From VYDC01 sp963667515 (GTDB taxonomy: Bacteria > Chloroflexota > Dehalococcoidia > UBA2979): a stretch of DNA of 64,000 nt. Position 1 is the stretch's first letter. Each line of letters starts with the position of its first letter. This document shows positions 1 to 8,739 of the stretch, piece after piece. Both the position numbers and the translations under genes were made by a program. The stretch lies in NCBI GenBank assembly GCA_963667515.2, contig CAXXXY010000009.1, positions 85,214 through 149,213 on the forward strand, in the 5' to 3' direction. The notes beneath the pieces are model-generated. The model made no database searches and had not been told where the DNA came from. It worked only from the letters and a program-made list of their open reading frames with translations.

Positions 1-1252
1 TCAGCAGCCGCCACTGCTCCTCCGTGAGGTCGGCGAGCGGGGTGTCGAGGTCGAAGCCGTGCAGCGCGCCCAGCGCCTCGATGCGGCGGCGGTACCAGCT
101 GAGCGAGGTGGCGAGCCGCTGCAGCGGCACCAGCCCGCCCTGCGCGATCGACAGCGTCCGGTTGGGCGCCACCAGCTCCTCGTCGAGCCGCATCTGCACG
201 CCCAGACCCGTGCAGGCCGGGCAGGCGCCGTGCGGGCTGTTGAAGGAGAAGTTGCGCGGCTCGATCTCGCCGACGGAGTAGGGCGGGTGCGTGGTGTTGG
301 GGCAGGCGAAGTGCTCGGAGAAGGTCTGCTCCGCGCCGCCCTCGGGCGCGACGACGAGCACGCCCTCGCCCAGCGCCAGCGCCTGCTCCGCGGAGTCGGC
401 GATGCGCTGCCGCATCGAGTCGACCGCGCCCTCGCCCTCGCGTGCGTCGGAATCGGCGTCGTCGAGCGCCGGCGCGTCGGCTTCGGGCGCGTCGGGGTCG
501 GGGATGACTATGCGATCGACGACGACGTCGATGTCGTGCCACTTGTAGCGGTCGAGCGCGGGCGCGTCGTCGATCTCGTGCACCTCGCCGTCGATGCGCA
601 CGCGCACGAAGCCGGCGCGCCGCACCTCGTCCAGCACGCCGCGGTGCTCACCGCGCTTGTGGCGGATCATCGGGCCCAGTACCAGCGCGCGCGTCCCCGG
701 CGGCTCGGCGAGGATGGCGTCGACGATCTGCTGCACCGTCTGGCGGCGGATCACCTGTCCGCAGTGCGGGCAGTGCGGCACCCCGGCGCGCGCGTAGAGC
801 AGCCGCAGGTAGTCGTAGATCTCGGTCACCGTGGCCACGGTCGAGCGCGGGTTGCGGGAGACGCCCCTCTGGTCGATCGAGATCGCGGGCGAGAGGCCCT
901 CGATGTGATCGACGTCGGGCTTCTCCATCAGCCCCAGGAATTGCCTCGCGTACGCCGAGAGCGACTCGACGTAGCGGCGCTGCCCCTCGGCGTAGATGGT
1001 GTCGAAGGCGAGCGAGGACTTGCCGGAGCCCGAGACCCCCGTGAGCACGACCAGCCGCTCGCGCGGTATCTCCACCGAGATGTCGCGCAGGTTGTGCTCC
1101 CGCGCCCCCGTCACGACGATGCGGTCCAGCGGCCTTGCGGGCGGCAGCTCGCTCGATGGCTCGGCGGCGGCGCTCGCGCCGGGGGGCGCCGCGGGCGCGG
1201 CGCGGCGCGGCCGGGCGAGCGGATCGAGCGGCGTCGGGGCGGTGGCCGTCAC
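1..1252 (-). CDS. uvrA: Excinuclease ABC subunit A (UvrA), N-terminal part, runs off the window
   Basis: UvrA is the DNA-damage-sensing ATPase of nucleotide excision repair and works in the cytoplasm with UvrB and UvrC. After a proline/alanine-rich leader of about 50 residues the frame shows REHNLRDI, then the Walker A TGVSGSGKSSLAFDT, then YAEGQRRYVESLSAYARQF, all hallmarks of UvrA ATPase domain I. A zinc-binding CPHCG follows, and near the left edge a CPACTGLG element preceded by NFSFNSPHGAC. About 417 of the usual 940 or so residues are present and the C-terminal half lies outside the window. I chose the GTG at 1252 because GAGGAG sits about 9 nt upstream. The long leader before the conserved start is unusual but not unique. 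It is divergent from the response-regulator gene at 1517. Confidence 0.93.
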   Translation of the reverse strand, partial: MTATAPTPLDPLARPRRAAPAAPPGASAAAEPSSELPPARPLDRIVVTGAREHNLRDISVEIPRERLVVLTGVSGSGKSSLAFDTIYAEGQRRYVESLSAYARQFLGLMEKPDVDHIEGLSPAISIDQRGVSRNPRSTVATVTEIYDYLRLLYARAGVPHCPHCGQVIRRQTVQQIVDAILAEPPGTRALVLGPMIRHKRGEHRGVLDEVRRAGFVRVRIDGEVHEIDDAPALDRYKWHDIDVVVDRIVIPDPDAPEADAPALDDADSDAREGEGAVDSMRQRIADSAEQALALGEGVLVVAPEGGAEQTFSEHFACPNTTHPPYSVGEIEPRNFSFNSPHGACPACTGLGVQMRLDEELVAPNRTLSIAQGGLVPLQRLATSLSWYRRRIEALGALHGFDLDTPLADLTEEQWRLL

Positions 1253-1516
1253 CTCGGGGCACTCCTCTGGGTGGCTCTCCTGTGGCGCGCCCCGCTCGCC
1301 GGGTGCGGCGCGCCGACGATCGCCGGGCGGCCCGCGAGGGCCGGGGCGGCGTGGCTCTGCTCTCGCAGGGACGGACGGGCCCGGTCCGGGTGTGGAGCCC
1401 CCGGACTGCTATCGTACCGGCGCCGCGGCGGGCGGCTCAAGCCGGGCGCGGTCCCACGCGCGGCGCGCCGAGCCGACGCGCGGCGCCGGCGAACCGCGGC
1501 GCGAGGGGGGCGGCGC
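1253..1516. other. Divergent intergenic region uvrA / response regulator
   Basis: 264 bp between two divergent starts, so it should hold both promoters. I see no convincing -10/-35 pair, operator palindrome or small gene. The uvrA ribosome-binding site (AGAGGAG on the minus strand) lies at about 1262-1268 and a purine-rich GAGGGGGG lies at 1503-1510 before the GTG at 1517. Confidence 0.4.
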
Positions 1517-2006
1517 GTGGGCGTGCTCGTCGTGGCCGGCGATCGGGGGCGGCGTGCACAGCTGCTCGCGGCGCTGGCCGGCGCCGGCCTCGCCGCCGAG
1601 GGCTGCGCGCCGCTGCGCGTGACCGCGGCCGTCGCGGAGCTGCGCCCCGCCGCGCTGGTGCTCGACGTCGGCGCCGCCGAGCCGACCCGGCGCGCGCTCG
1701 CCCGCGCCCGCGAGGCGGCCGGCGCCCCGCTGCCCGCGGCGCTGCTGCTCCCCGCCCGCTCGAGCTGGCTGCGCGCGCCGCTCCCGCCGGAGCTGCTCCC
1801 GGCCGCGGTGCTCCCCGCCTCGGCGCTGCTGAGAGCGGGGGGCGGGCCGCGGCTGGCGGAGGCGCTGCGGCGGCTGCTCGGGGACGTCGGCGGGCCGATG
1901 GGGGGCTCGAGTGGTGCGCCGGGGGCGGCGGGCGACGGCGCGACGGCGCTGCGCGTCGAGACGGCCGCGGGCGCGCTCTGCTACGACCCAACGAGCCATG
2001 AGCTAG

Positions 2007-3058
2007 CTGTACTACCCAGGAAGGTTGTTCACAGGCGGGAGGCGGGGACGGCCCCGCCGACGCCGCCGTGCGGTCGGCGGTGATTGTAGCGGTAGAGCCA
2101 GCGTGGGAGCTGGCGCAGCCGCTCGGCGTTGGAGCGGTAGGGGCGGGCGTAGGCCCACTCGTTCTGCAGGATCTGGATGAAACGCTCGGCTTTGCCGTTC
2201 GTCTGCGGGCGGTAGGGCCGCGTGTGCGACAGCCGCACGTCTGCGGCAGCGGCGGCGCCGTGGAAGCTGCGGGCGACGGTGTAGGCTTTCGCGTTGTCGG
2301 TCAGGACCCGGCGCACGCGCACGCCACGCCGGCGGAAGGCCGCGAGCGCCTGCTCGAGGAAGGCGGCGCAGCTCGCGCCACGCTCGTCGGGCAGGACGGA
2401 GACGTAGGCGTAACGGCTGTGGTCGTCGACGGCGACGTGTAGGTACTCCAGCCCCAGCGAACGCCGCGAATGCGGCCCGGAGCGCGTCTCGGCGAAGCCA
2501 GGCGCCATTCGCTTGCCGCCGCCCTCGGGGACGCGCCCGAGCTTCTTCACGTCGAGATGCAGCAGGTCGCCGGGGGCGTCGTGCTCGTAGCGGACCGGCT
2601 CCCGGGTGACGCGGTGCAGGCGGTCGAGCCGGTTGAGGCCGCGGCGCCGCAGCACGGCGTAGACCGTGGAGCGGGCGACCCCGAGCGCCCACTGGATGCG
2701 ATGCGGCCCGAATCCCTGCGTGCGTCGCACGGCGCAGATGCGTCGCTCCAGCTCGGGCGGCGTGCGCCGGGGATGCGCGCGCGGGGCGGAGCTGCGGTCC
2801 TCGAGCCCTGCCGCTCCCTCCGCCCGGAAGCGCCCCAGCCACTTGGCAACGGTGTGGCGGGAGACGCGGAAGTGGCGAGCGACCTCAGCCTGGGGCCAGC
2901 CGGCGTCCACTTCCCGCACGAGCTCGAGTCGGGTCAGCGGCGTCAGCCGCGCGTTACGATGGGCCATGAGGGTGTCCTCTCCTCGCTACTGCCGTGCTGT
3001 CACACACAGCAGCGGGCGAGGCCCCTCATCCTGTCAACAACCTACGTGGGAACTACAG
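2007..3058 (-). mobile_element. IS481-family insertion sequence, copy 1 (1052 bp)
   Basis: The ends are imperfect inverted repeats: CTGTACTACCCAGGAAGG at the left, and at the right, read on the minus strand, CTGTAGTTCCCACGTAGG. The shared core continues as TTGTTSACAG. The element is flanked by CTAG at 2003-2006 and 3059-3062, the target duplication. Four copies of exactly the same length occur in this window (also 24281, 45088 and 49367). Inclusion of the outermost C/G is inferred: calling the ends TGTA...TACA would give a 6-bp duplication that fits copies 1, 3 and 4 less uniformly than CTAG fits all four. Confidence 0.93.
2029..2967 (-). CDS. IS481-family transposase (copy 1, intact)
   Basis: A 312-residue DDE transposase. 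An N-terminal helix-turn-helix (RHFRVSRHTVAKWLGRF, about residues 31-47) precedes a second HTH-like segment, then the integrase core with D139 (LHLDVKKLGR), D224 (VLTDNAKAY) and E261 (QTNGKAERF). The C-terminal WLYRYNHRRPH is typical of IS481/IS3 relatives. It is predicted to cut and join the element ends at CTAG. The start ATG has AGGAGAGGACACCCTC upstream inside the element. The copy looks full length and potentially active. Confidence 0.93.
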   Translation of the reverse strand: MAHRNARLTPLTRLELVREVDAGWPQAEVARHFRVSRHTVAKWLGRFRAEGAAGLEDRSSAPRAHPRRTPPELERRICAVRRTQGFGPHRIQWALGVARSTVYAVLRRRGLNRLDRLHRVTREPVRYEHDAPGDLLHLDVKKLGRVPEGGGKRMAPGFAETRSGPHSRRSLGLEYLHVAVDDHSRYAYVSVLPDERGASCAAFLEQALAAFRRRGVRVRRVLTDNAKAYTVARSFHGAAAAADVRLSHTRPYRPQTNGKAERFIQILQNEWAYARPYRSNAERLRQLPRWLYRYNHRRPHGGVGGAVPASRL

Positions 3059-3332
3059 CTAGCGGGGCCGGCGGGCGAGGCGACACTCACCCCCTCCGAG
3101 GCGGCGCTGATCGAGGCGCTGCTCGCCCGGCCCGGCGCCGCGACGCCCGTCGAGGCCCTCGTACGCGCGCTCTGGGGCGAGGCCGCGGCGGCCGATCGCC
3201 ACGCCCGCGCCGCGATCCGCACGCATGTCCGCACGCTCCGGCGCAAGCTCGCCGCTGCGGGCCTCGCGGGCGCGCTCGCGACGCTGCCCCGCATCGGCTA
3301 CCGCATCGATGTCGAGGGCTGAGCCGCGAGAG

Positions 3333-3890
3333 CTAGACGGCGGACAGGGGCGGCTCGCCGGGCGGGGGCGGCTCGCCGGGCGGGGGCGGCTCGCCGGGCG
3401 GGGAGCGGCGGTCGGGCGGCTCGTCGTCGGGCGCGTTGGGGCTCGGCGGCGTGCCCGGCTCGTCGTCGCTCGCGTCGTCGAGTGCGTCGGGCGCACCGGG
3501 CGCGTCGGGGGGGCCGAAGAGGTCGGCGAGCGGCCCGTCGGGCAGCTCGTGGCCGAGCTCCGCGAGCCGCGCGCGCAGCTCGCGCTCGGCGTCGGCGAGC
3601 TGCTCCTCGCTGATGCCAATCTGCCGCAGCGTGTCGCGCATCAGCTCGCGGACGCGCGGGCCGTCGCCCGCGATCAGCGCCTCCGCCACCTCGAGCTGCG
3701 TCTCGACGGCACGGAAGCGGGCGCGCCGCTCCTCCTGGTCCGCCGTGCCGAGGATGGTGGCCGTCAGCCGCGTGAACAGCGTCGTGGTGCGCGCGATGCG
3801 CACGCGGTCCGCCGCGTTCTCCGGGAACTCGCCCGTGACAGCGACCTGCAGCCCCTCGCGGCTGTCGGTGGCGACGTACTGCTGCGACAT
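3333..3890 (-). CDS. Uncharacterised protein with Pro/Gly/Glu-rich C-terminal repeats
   Basis: I do not recognise this family. The 185-residue product starts MSQQYVATDSREGLQ at an ATG with GGAGGGG a few bases upstream, which I preferred over the in-frame GTG six bases earlier. The first two thirds are predicted helical and charged (RTTTLFTRLTATIL, then RFRAVETQLEVAEALI). The last 50 residues are acidic and proline-rich and end in three near-perfect PPPPGEP units, encoded by a GGCGGGGGCGGCTCGCCG DNA repeat at about 3353-3405. There is no signal peptide or membrane segment. It is transcribed away from the chemotaxis operon, so a chemotaxis role is not implied. Confidence 0.65.
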   Translation of the reverse strand: MSQQYVATDSREGLQVAVTGEFPENAADRVRIARTTTLFTRLTATILGTADQEERRARFRAVETQLEVAEALIAGDGPRVRELMRDTLRQIGISEEQLADAERELRARLAELGHELPDGPLADLFGPPDAPGAPDALDDASDDEPGTPPSPNAPDDEPPDRRSPPGEPPPPGEPPPPGEPPLSAV

Positions 3891-4169
3891 CGGCACCCCT
3901 CCGGTCGCTCTCCGGTCGCCGTGGCACCGGCCTGCGCGGCCGCCCGACGAGCGCCGCTCTGTCCCTCGATGCTAGCGCAGATGGGTGCGCCGACTGGCGG
4001 GATGCTGACGGAACGCCTCCTGGCGCCTCCCGTGAGGGGCGCGGCGGGGTCGCCCGAGGGGGTTCCCCGAGTCGGCTCGGCGCGACGCGGCCGAATCCTG
4101 TCGAGGACACAGGCGAGCCGGTCCGGCAGGTGGCTGACGCGTGGACGCGCGGCGGAAGGACGAGACGCG
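3891..4169. other. Divergent intergenic region upstream of the che operon
   Basis: 279 bp between the divergent 3890 gene and cheW. It must contain the operon promoter. I could not identify a trustworthy sigma-70 or FliA-type (TAAA-N15-GCCGATAA) promoter in it. The cheW ribosome-binding site GGAAGGA is at about 4154-4160. Confidence 0.35.
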
Positions 4170-4667
4170 ATGGCGGAGCAAGAGACCGAGCGCCAGCTGG
4201 TTGTCTTCGACCTGGCGAACGAGACGTACGGCGTCGGCATCGAGATGGTCCGCGAGATCATCCGCATGCAGGTCGTCACCTACGTGCCGGACTCGCCCGA
4301 GTACGTCGAGGGCGTGATCAACCTGCGCGGCCGCGTGGTGCCGGTGATGGATCTGCGGCGGCGCTTCCACCTGGTCGTGACGGAGGAGACCGCGCAGACG
4401 CGCGTGCTCGTCGTCGAGATTCGCGGCGAGTGGATCGGCGTGATCGTGGACGCGGTCAACGAGGTGCAGTGCATCTCCGAGTCCTCGGTGGAGCCGACCT
4501 CGGCGCTGGTGTCGACGGAAGACTCGTTCTACATCCAGGGCATCGCGAAGCTCGACGAGAAGCTGCTGATCCTGCTCGACCTGGAGAGCGCGCTCGGCGG
4601 CACGCTGGCCGAGTTCGGCGAGCTCGCCGTCGAGGCGCCTGCGGCCGAGGTCGAGCACGCGGCTTAG
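4170..4667 (+). CDS. cheW: Chemotaxis coupling protein CheW
   Basis: CheW couples chemoreceptors to the kinase CheA in the cytoplasmic signalling array. The 165-residue protein is a single CheW domain: RQLVVFDLANETYGVGIEMV, then VPDSPEYVEGVINLRGRVVPV with the conserved NLRG turn, then GVIVDAVNEV and the closing LDEKLLILLDLES. The ATG at 4170 follows an AAGGA ribosome-binding site. It is the first gene of the operon cheW-A-C-D-Y-B-R, with 45 bp to cheA. No methyl-accepting receptor or flagellar gene is in the window, so its partners lie elsewhere. Confidence 0.95.
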   Translation: MAEQETERQLVVFDLANETYGVGIEMVREIIRMQVVTYVPDSPEYVEGVINLRGRVVPVMDLRRRFHLVVTEETAQTRVLVVEIRGEWIGVIVDAVNEVQCISESSVEPTSALVSTEDSFYIQGIAKLDEKLLILLDLESALGGTLAEFGELAVEAPAAEVEHAA

Positions 4668-5936
4668 GGCCACGCGGCGGGGTCGACCCGGCGCGACACG
4701 GAGAGAGGGCGCATGGCGTCGCTGCCGGACATCAGCCCCGACGAGCTGAAAATCTTCCTCCAGGAGGCGCAGAGCCTGCTGGAGCTGCTGGACGAGGAGA
4801 TCGTCCGCCTCGAGCAGGAGGCGGACGACCCGTCGATCCTGCAGGAGATCTTCCGCGTCGCGCACACGCTCAAGGGCTCATCCGGGATGCTCGGCTTCGA
4901 GGAGATGTCCTCGCTCACGCACGCGATGGAGGAGCTGCTCGACGGCGTGCGCAAGGGCCAGCTGCTGGTCACGCCCGAGCTGGTGGACGCGCTGCTCGCC
5001 AGCCTCGACGGGCTGAAGGAGCTGAAGGACGCGCTGGCCGCGGGCGTCCCGCCCACGCTTGAGGTGGCGCCGATCATCGAGTCGCTGCGCCGCGCGGGGG
5101 AGGCCGGCGCCGTGCCCGCGGCGGAGGTGATCGCAGGCCCCGCGGGTCTCGGCGAGGCGCTGGCCGCCGACGAAGAGGCGAGCCGCCGGCTGGCCGCTGC
5201 GCGCGAGCGCGGCGACGCGCTGCACACACTGCACTGCCGCCTCGACCCCGACAGCGAGTGGGGGGCGGTGCGCTGCTTCCAGGTGCTCAACGAGATCGAC
5301 GGGCTGGGCGAGGTCATCGTCTCCGTCCCGACGCAGTCCGCGATCGAGGCGGAGCAGGTCGGGCACACGCTGGAGCTGCTGGTGGCGAGCGACGCGGGGC
5401 CGGAGCGCCTGCACGAGGTCGCCGCCGCTGTGATGGACGTCATCGAGGTCGATGTCGCGCCGTGGGGGGCGGACGCCCTGGTCGCCGTGGCGGACGCCGC
5501 GCCGACCGAGGTGGCTGCCGGCCGCAGCGAGACGCCGCGCTTGGAGGCGCTGCAGAGCACCGTGCGCATCGACGTGGAGCAGCTGGACGCGCTGATGAAC
5601 GTGGGCGTGGAGTTGGTGATCGACCGCACGCGGGTCAGCCAGCTCTCGCGCGCCCTGCACTCGCGCTTCAAGGACGACGAGCAGGTGCGCGCGCTGGTCG
5701 ACACCTCGCAGCACATCCAGAAGGTCGTGGACGAGCTGCACGAGCGCATGATGCAGGTGCGGATGCTGCCGGTGGGACTGCTCTTCAGCAAGTTCCCTCG
5801 GCTCGTCCGCGACCTCGCGCGGTCCATCGGCAAAGAGGTGCGCCTCGCCCTCGAGGGCGAGGAAACCGAGCTGGACCGCTTCGTGATCGAGAAGATTGTA
5901 CCGCTCCTGGTTTCTTGGACACATCGCTGGCGGTAA

Positions 5937-6836
5937 TCATGCGGCCGCCCCGGTGCGCGGCGAGAGCGCCTCGCGGACGGCGGCTGGGGTGCGGTGGCCG
6001 TGCCGTTCGACGAGCCAGTGCTGGTTGTAGCGCTGCTTGAAGGCGAGCAGCGCCTGGCGTAGCTCCTCCACCGTCTCGAAGTGCTCCACCCACAGCAGCT
6101 GCTCCTTCAGCGTGCGGATGAAGCGTTCCGCGCAGCCGTTGCCCTCGGGCGCGGCTACGAAGGACGGGCTGGAGCGGATGCCGAGGAAGCGCAGCTCCTC
6201 CTGAAAGTGGTCGCTCAGGTACTGGCTGCCGTGGTCGTGGCGGAGAGCGAGTCCCCGCGCGAGGTCCGCCTCGTAGCCGTCGAAGTGCTCCCGGAGCCCC
6301 TGCCGCAGCGGCTCCAGCGCCTCGAAGCGCGTGCCCGGTCGCGCCGCGTGGATGCCGATGCACTCCTGCGTGCAGTGATCGACGGCGATGAAGACGGTGG
6401 CGTTCCCCTCGCGGGTGGTGAGGCAGGAGGTCGCGTCGGTCCCCCACATCTCGTCAGGCCGCTCGGTGGTGATCGTCCCGTCGTGCACCCGCGGTCCGCG
6501 CCGACGCCCGACGCGGGTCGGGGCGAGCAGTCCCGCCTCCCGCATCAGCCGCAGCACCCGGCCCTTCGAGGTGCGCACACCGGCCAGCCGCAGCCGCGCC
6601 CACACCTTGCGGTAGCCCTCGCCCGTGAACGGGGAGGCGGCGAGCACAGCTCGGACCTGCTCCGTGAGAGCCTCGTCCGTCCACGCCTGCCTCGGCCCGC
6701 GCTTCGCTGCTGGCCGCAGAGGCCGTCGCGCCCGTGCCCGCCGCTCGTAGACGGTCGAGCGCGGGACCTCCCACAGCTGGCAGATGCGCGTCGTGCCGTA
6801 CGGCCGTCCCGTGGAGGGCGAGGTGGTTCGACTCAT
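5937..6836 (-). CDS. IS3-family transposase OrfB, copy 1
   Basis: The catalytic half of an IS3-type transposase, 299 residues. An N-terminal HTH_21-like segment (SPFTGEGYRKVWARLRLAG) is followed by the integrase core with the first D in DEMWGTDAT, the second in RHDHGSQYLS and E in GNGCAERFIRTLK. The start overlaps the orfA stop in TGATG, and a GTG three bases further upstream is also in frame. OrfB is therefore probably made by translational coupling and not by the usual -1 frameshift. It is identical in predicted sequence to the second copy at 41434. Confidence 0.9.
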   Translation of the reverse strand: MSRTTSPSTGRPYGTTRICQLWEVPRSTVYERRARARRPLRPAAKRGPRQAWTDEALTEQVRAVLAASPFTGEGYRKVWARLRLAGVRTSKGRVLRLMREAGLLAPTRVGRRRGPRVHDGTITTERPDEMWGTDATSCLTTREGNATVFIAVDHCTQECIGIHAARPGTRFEALEPLRQGLREHFDGYEADLARGLALRHDHGSQYLSDHFQEELRFLGIRSSPSFVAAPEGNGCAERFIRTLKEQLLWVEHFETVEELRQALLAFKQRYNQHWLVERHGHRTPAAVREALSPRTGAAA

Positions 6837-7186
6837 CACCTCGACCTCCGGCGTGCCAAAGGGAGTCCTGCCTCCAGCTGATGCGCGCGCTGGAGCAGGA
6901 GCTCGTTCGCCATCGTGATCTCGCCGACTTTCGCCTGCAGTCGGTGGATCTCCTCGTCACGCTCGTCGGCAGGCCGGCTCGTGAGCGAGGCCCGGCCGGC
7001 GGCGAGTAAGCGCTCGCGCCACTGCGACAGCGTCGCTGCGGTCACCCCCAGCTCGCGCGAGAGCGCGTCCAACTCCTCGCCGCGCAGCAGCCTCAGCACC
7101 GCCTCGCTCTTCCGTCGCGAGGAGAAGCGACCGCGCTCCGTTCGCGACGCACTACGCCCGTTCAATCCCTGTGCGGAGCTGGTCAT
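6836..7186 (-). CDS. IS3-family OrfA (helix-turn-helix protein), copy 1
   Basis: The 116-residue DNA-binding half of the IS3-type transposase. It has a helix-turn-helix (ELGVTAATLSQWRERLLAAG) followed by a leucine-zipper-like helix with DEEIHRLQAKVGEI and ITMANELLLQRAHQLE. I chose the ATG at 7186 because GAGGAGG lies five to six bases upstream; an in-frame TTG further out is less likely. It differs from copy 2 by one visible residue (L for F in the WRERLLAAG segment). Its stop overlaps the orfB start. Confidence 0.88.
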   Translation of the reverse strand: MTSSAQGLNGRSASRTERGRFSSRRKSEAVLRLLRGEELDALSRELGVTAATLSQWRERLLAAGRASLTSRPADERDEEIHRLQAKVGEITMANELLLQRAHQLEAGLPLARRRSR

Positions 7187-8148
7187 GGACACCTCCTCTG
7201 CCGGGGCAGCCTGCCCCAATCAGGTGTCCAAGAAAACCGTGGACCGGGAGAAGATGAAGGACCCGCTGGTCCACTTGATCCGCAATTCGCTCGACCACGG
7301 CATCGAGACGCCGGACGACCGTGAGGCGGCCGGAAAGCCGCGGCTCGCGACGGTGCACCTGCAGGCCGCGCACGAGCAGGGGCAGATCGTGATCACCGTC
7401 GGCGACGACGGGCGCGGCGTCGACCGCGAGGCCGTGCGCGCCTCGGCCGTCGCGCGCGGCGCTCTCGCCGCGGAGGCCGCCGAGCGCCTCGGCGACCAGG
7501 AGCTGCTCGATCTGATCTTCCAGCCGGGGCTCTCGACCGCGCGCACGACCACCGAGATCTCGGGGCGCGGCGTGGGCATGGACATCGTGCGCCGCGACAT
7601 CGAGGAGCTGAACGGCCGCGTGGACGTCTCCTCCACGCCCGGGCATGGCACCACCTTCACGCTGCGGCTGCCGCTCACCCTCGCCACGTTCCGCGGTCTG
7701 CTGCTCAGCTGCGCCGGGACGATGTACGCCGTCCCGCTGACGCTGGTGCAGGAGACGCTGCGCCTGGAGCCGGGCGTGTGCGCTACGTGAGCGGGCGGCC
7801 GGTGCTGCACCTGCGCGGCACCTCGATGTCGCTGATCGGGCTGGACGAGGCGGTGCGCGCGCGCAGCGCCACCGAGCGCAGCCAGGACTACGCCGACTGC
7901 TACGTGGTGGTCGTGCGAGCAAGCGAGAGCGAGAGCGACCGGCCGGTCGCGATCGTGGTCGATGAGCTGGTCGACCAGCAGGAGGTGGTAGTGAAGACGC
8001 TTTCGGGCTACCTCGGTCGGGCGCGGGGGCTCGCCGGCGCCAGCATCCTCGGCGACGGCCGCGTGGTGCTGATCGTCGACGTGCCCACGATCATCGAGAG
8101 CACGCTGGCCGGGGCGTCCGCCGCCGCCGAGCTGGAGAGGATGGCGGT

Positions 8149-8739
8149 GTGAACGAGACAGAGCTGACCTCGTGGGCCGATCTCGTCGCGCTCGGCACCC
8201 GCAACGCAATGAGCGGCCTCTCGCAGATGATCGGCCGCGACATCGACGTCTCCGAGTTCTCGCTGCGGCGCGTGCCGGTGACCGAGCTCGCGATGCTCGT
8301 GGGGGGCCGCGAGCAGGACGTGGTGGGGATCTACCTCACCGTGAGCGGCGCCGCCGACGGCCATCTGATGCTGATCTACGAGCCGCGCATCGCCTACGCC
8401 TTCGTCGACCTGCTGATGATGCAGGAGCCGGGGACCACGACCGGGCTAGGCGAGATGGAGCGCTCGGCGCTGGCCGAGATGGGCAACATCATCGGCGCCT
8501 TCTTCCTGAATTCGATCGCGGACGCGACCGGGCTCTCGCTCGCGCCGTCGCCGCCCGAGGTGATGATGGACATGGCGGGCGCGCTGCTGGACGTGGTGTC
8601 GGCCGACATCCTGCTGACGCAGGACGAGACCTACCTGGCCGAGACGACGTTCGCCGTCGCCGAGCGCGAGGTGAGCGGGGTGTTCCTGGTGATGCCCAGC
8701 GAGCAGCTGCTGCGCACGCTGCTGGAGCAGGCCGCGTGA
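8149..8739 (+). CDS. cheC: CheC-family CheY-phosphate phosphatase
   Basis: CheC removes phosphate from CheY-P and binds CheD. This 196-residue protein contains the second CheC active-site helix SALAEMGNIIGAFFLNS (S-x3-E-x2-N). The corresponding first helix, VALGTRNAMSGLSQM, keeps the Asn but lacks the Glu, so probably only one site is active. The GTG start overlaps the cheA stop (GTGA), showing translational coupling. If cheA translation ends early at the insertion, coupling to cheC would be weakened. CheC-CheD pairs are typical of Bacillus/Thermotoga-type chemotaxis and absent from E. coli. Confidence 0.88.
   Translation: MNETELTSWADLVALGTRNAMSGLSQMIGRDIDVSEFSLRRVPVTELAMLVGGREQDVVGIYLTVSGAADGHLMLIYEPRIAYAFVDLLMMQEPGTTTGLGEMERSALAEMGNIIGAFFLNSIADATGLSLAPSPPEVMMDMAGALLDVVSADILLTQDETYLAETTFAVAEREVSGVFLVMPSEQLLRTLLEQAA

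Larger units (their letters stand above)
1517..3322 (+). pseudogene. Response-regulator-like protein with OmpR-type DNA-binding domain, split by IS481 copy 1
   Basis: The 5' part (1517-2006) begins with the GTG of VGVLVVAGDRGRRAQLL, which resembles a receiver domain, although the phosphoacceptor region reads LVLDVGAAEP and the acidic pocket is weak. The 3' part (3063-3322) encodes a winged helix with LTPSEAALIEALLARPG, RTHVRTLRRKL and RIGYRI, the C-terminal signature of OmpR/PhoB regulators. Removing the element at 2007-3058 and one CTAG joins the halves in frame (SHELAGPAGEATLTPSE) into a 249-residue protein. A complete but probably atypical regulator was therefore disrupted recently. Its targets are unknown; it lies between uvrA and the chemotaxis operon. 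Confidence 0.8.
5897..7251 (-). mobile_element. IS3-family insertion sequence, copy 1 (1355 bp), inside cheA
   Basis: The terminal sequences are imperfect inverted repeats sharing GGTTTCTTGGACAC at the left (from about 5909) and GTGTCCAAGAAAACC at the right (to about 7238). The outer tips are TGTACCGCTCC and, inverted, TCTCCCGGTCC. A second copy of identical length lies at 41394-42748, which fixes the boundaries. The target duplication is AGAT (5893-5896 and 7252-7255); 3 bp is an alternative reading. Two overlapping genes, orfA and orfB, lie on the minus strand, opposite to cheA. Confidence 0.92.
4713..8152 (+). pseudogene. cheA: Chemotaxis histidine kinase CheA, split by IS3-family copy 1 and frameshifted
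   Basis: CheA phosphorylates CheY and CheB. The 5' part (4713-5896, about 394 codons) carries the P1 domain with phospho-acceptor H51 in RVAHTLKGSSGMLGF, a P2-like segment, and the P3 dimerisation helices from about residue 287. The insertion falls exactly before the ATPase: the 3' part (from 7256) starts MKDPLVHLIRNSLDHGIE (N box), followed by GDDGRGVD (G1), GRGVGMDIVR (G2) and a CheW-like P5 domain. Downstream, the frame breaks near 7775-7780 between RLEPG and VRYVSGRP. Removing the IS and restoring one missing base gives 693 residues, a normal CheA length. As written, no functional kinase can be made. The one-base break may be a sequence error; the IS is not. Confidence 0.9.

Noticed and set aside
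59..2083. A 674-codon plus-strand frame across uvrA
   Set aside because: Arg/Ala/Val-rich shadow of uvrA on the other strand; no family features. The minus-strand frame has Walker A and zinc motifs of UvrA.
3353..3405. Possible CRISPR-like short repeat array (three GGCGGGGGCGGCTCGCCG units)
   Set aside because: Units are adjacent with no spacers and encode PPPPGEP repeats within an open gene; a coding microsatellite, not CRISPR.
6915..7790. A chimeric plus-strand gene reading from the IS3 element into the cheA ATPase domain
   Set aside because: The part inside the element is antisense to orfA and has no ribosome-binding site of its own; a fusion product is possible but unsupported, so it was not listed as a gene.
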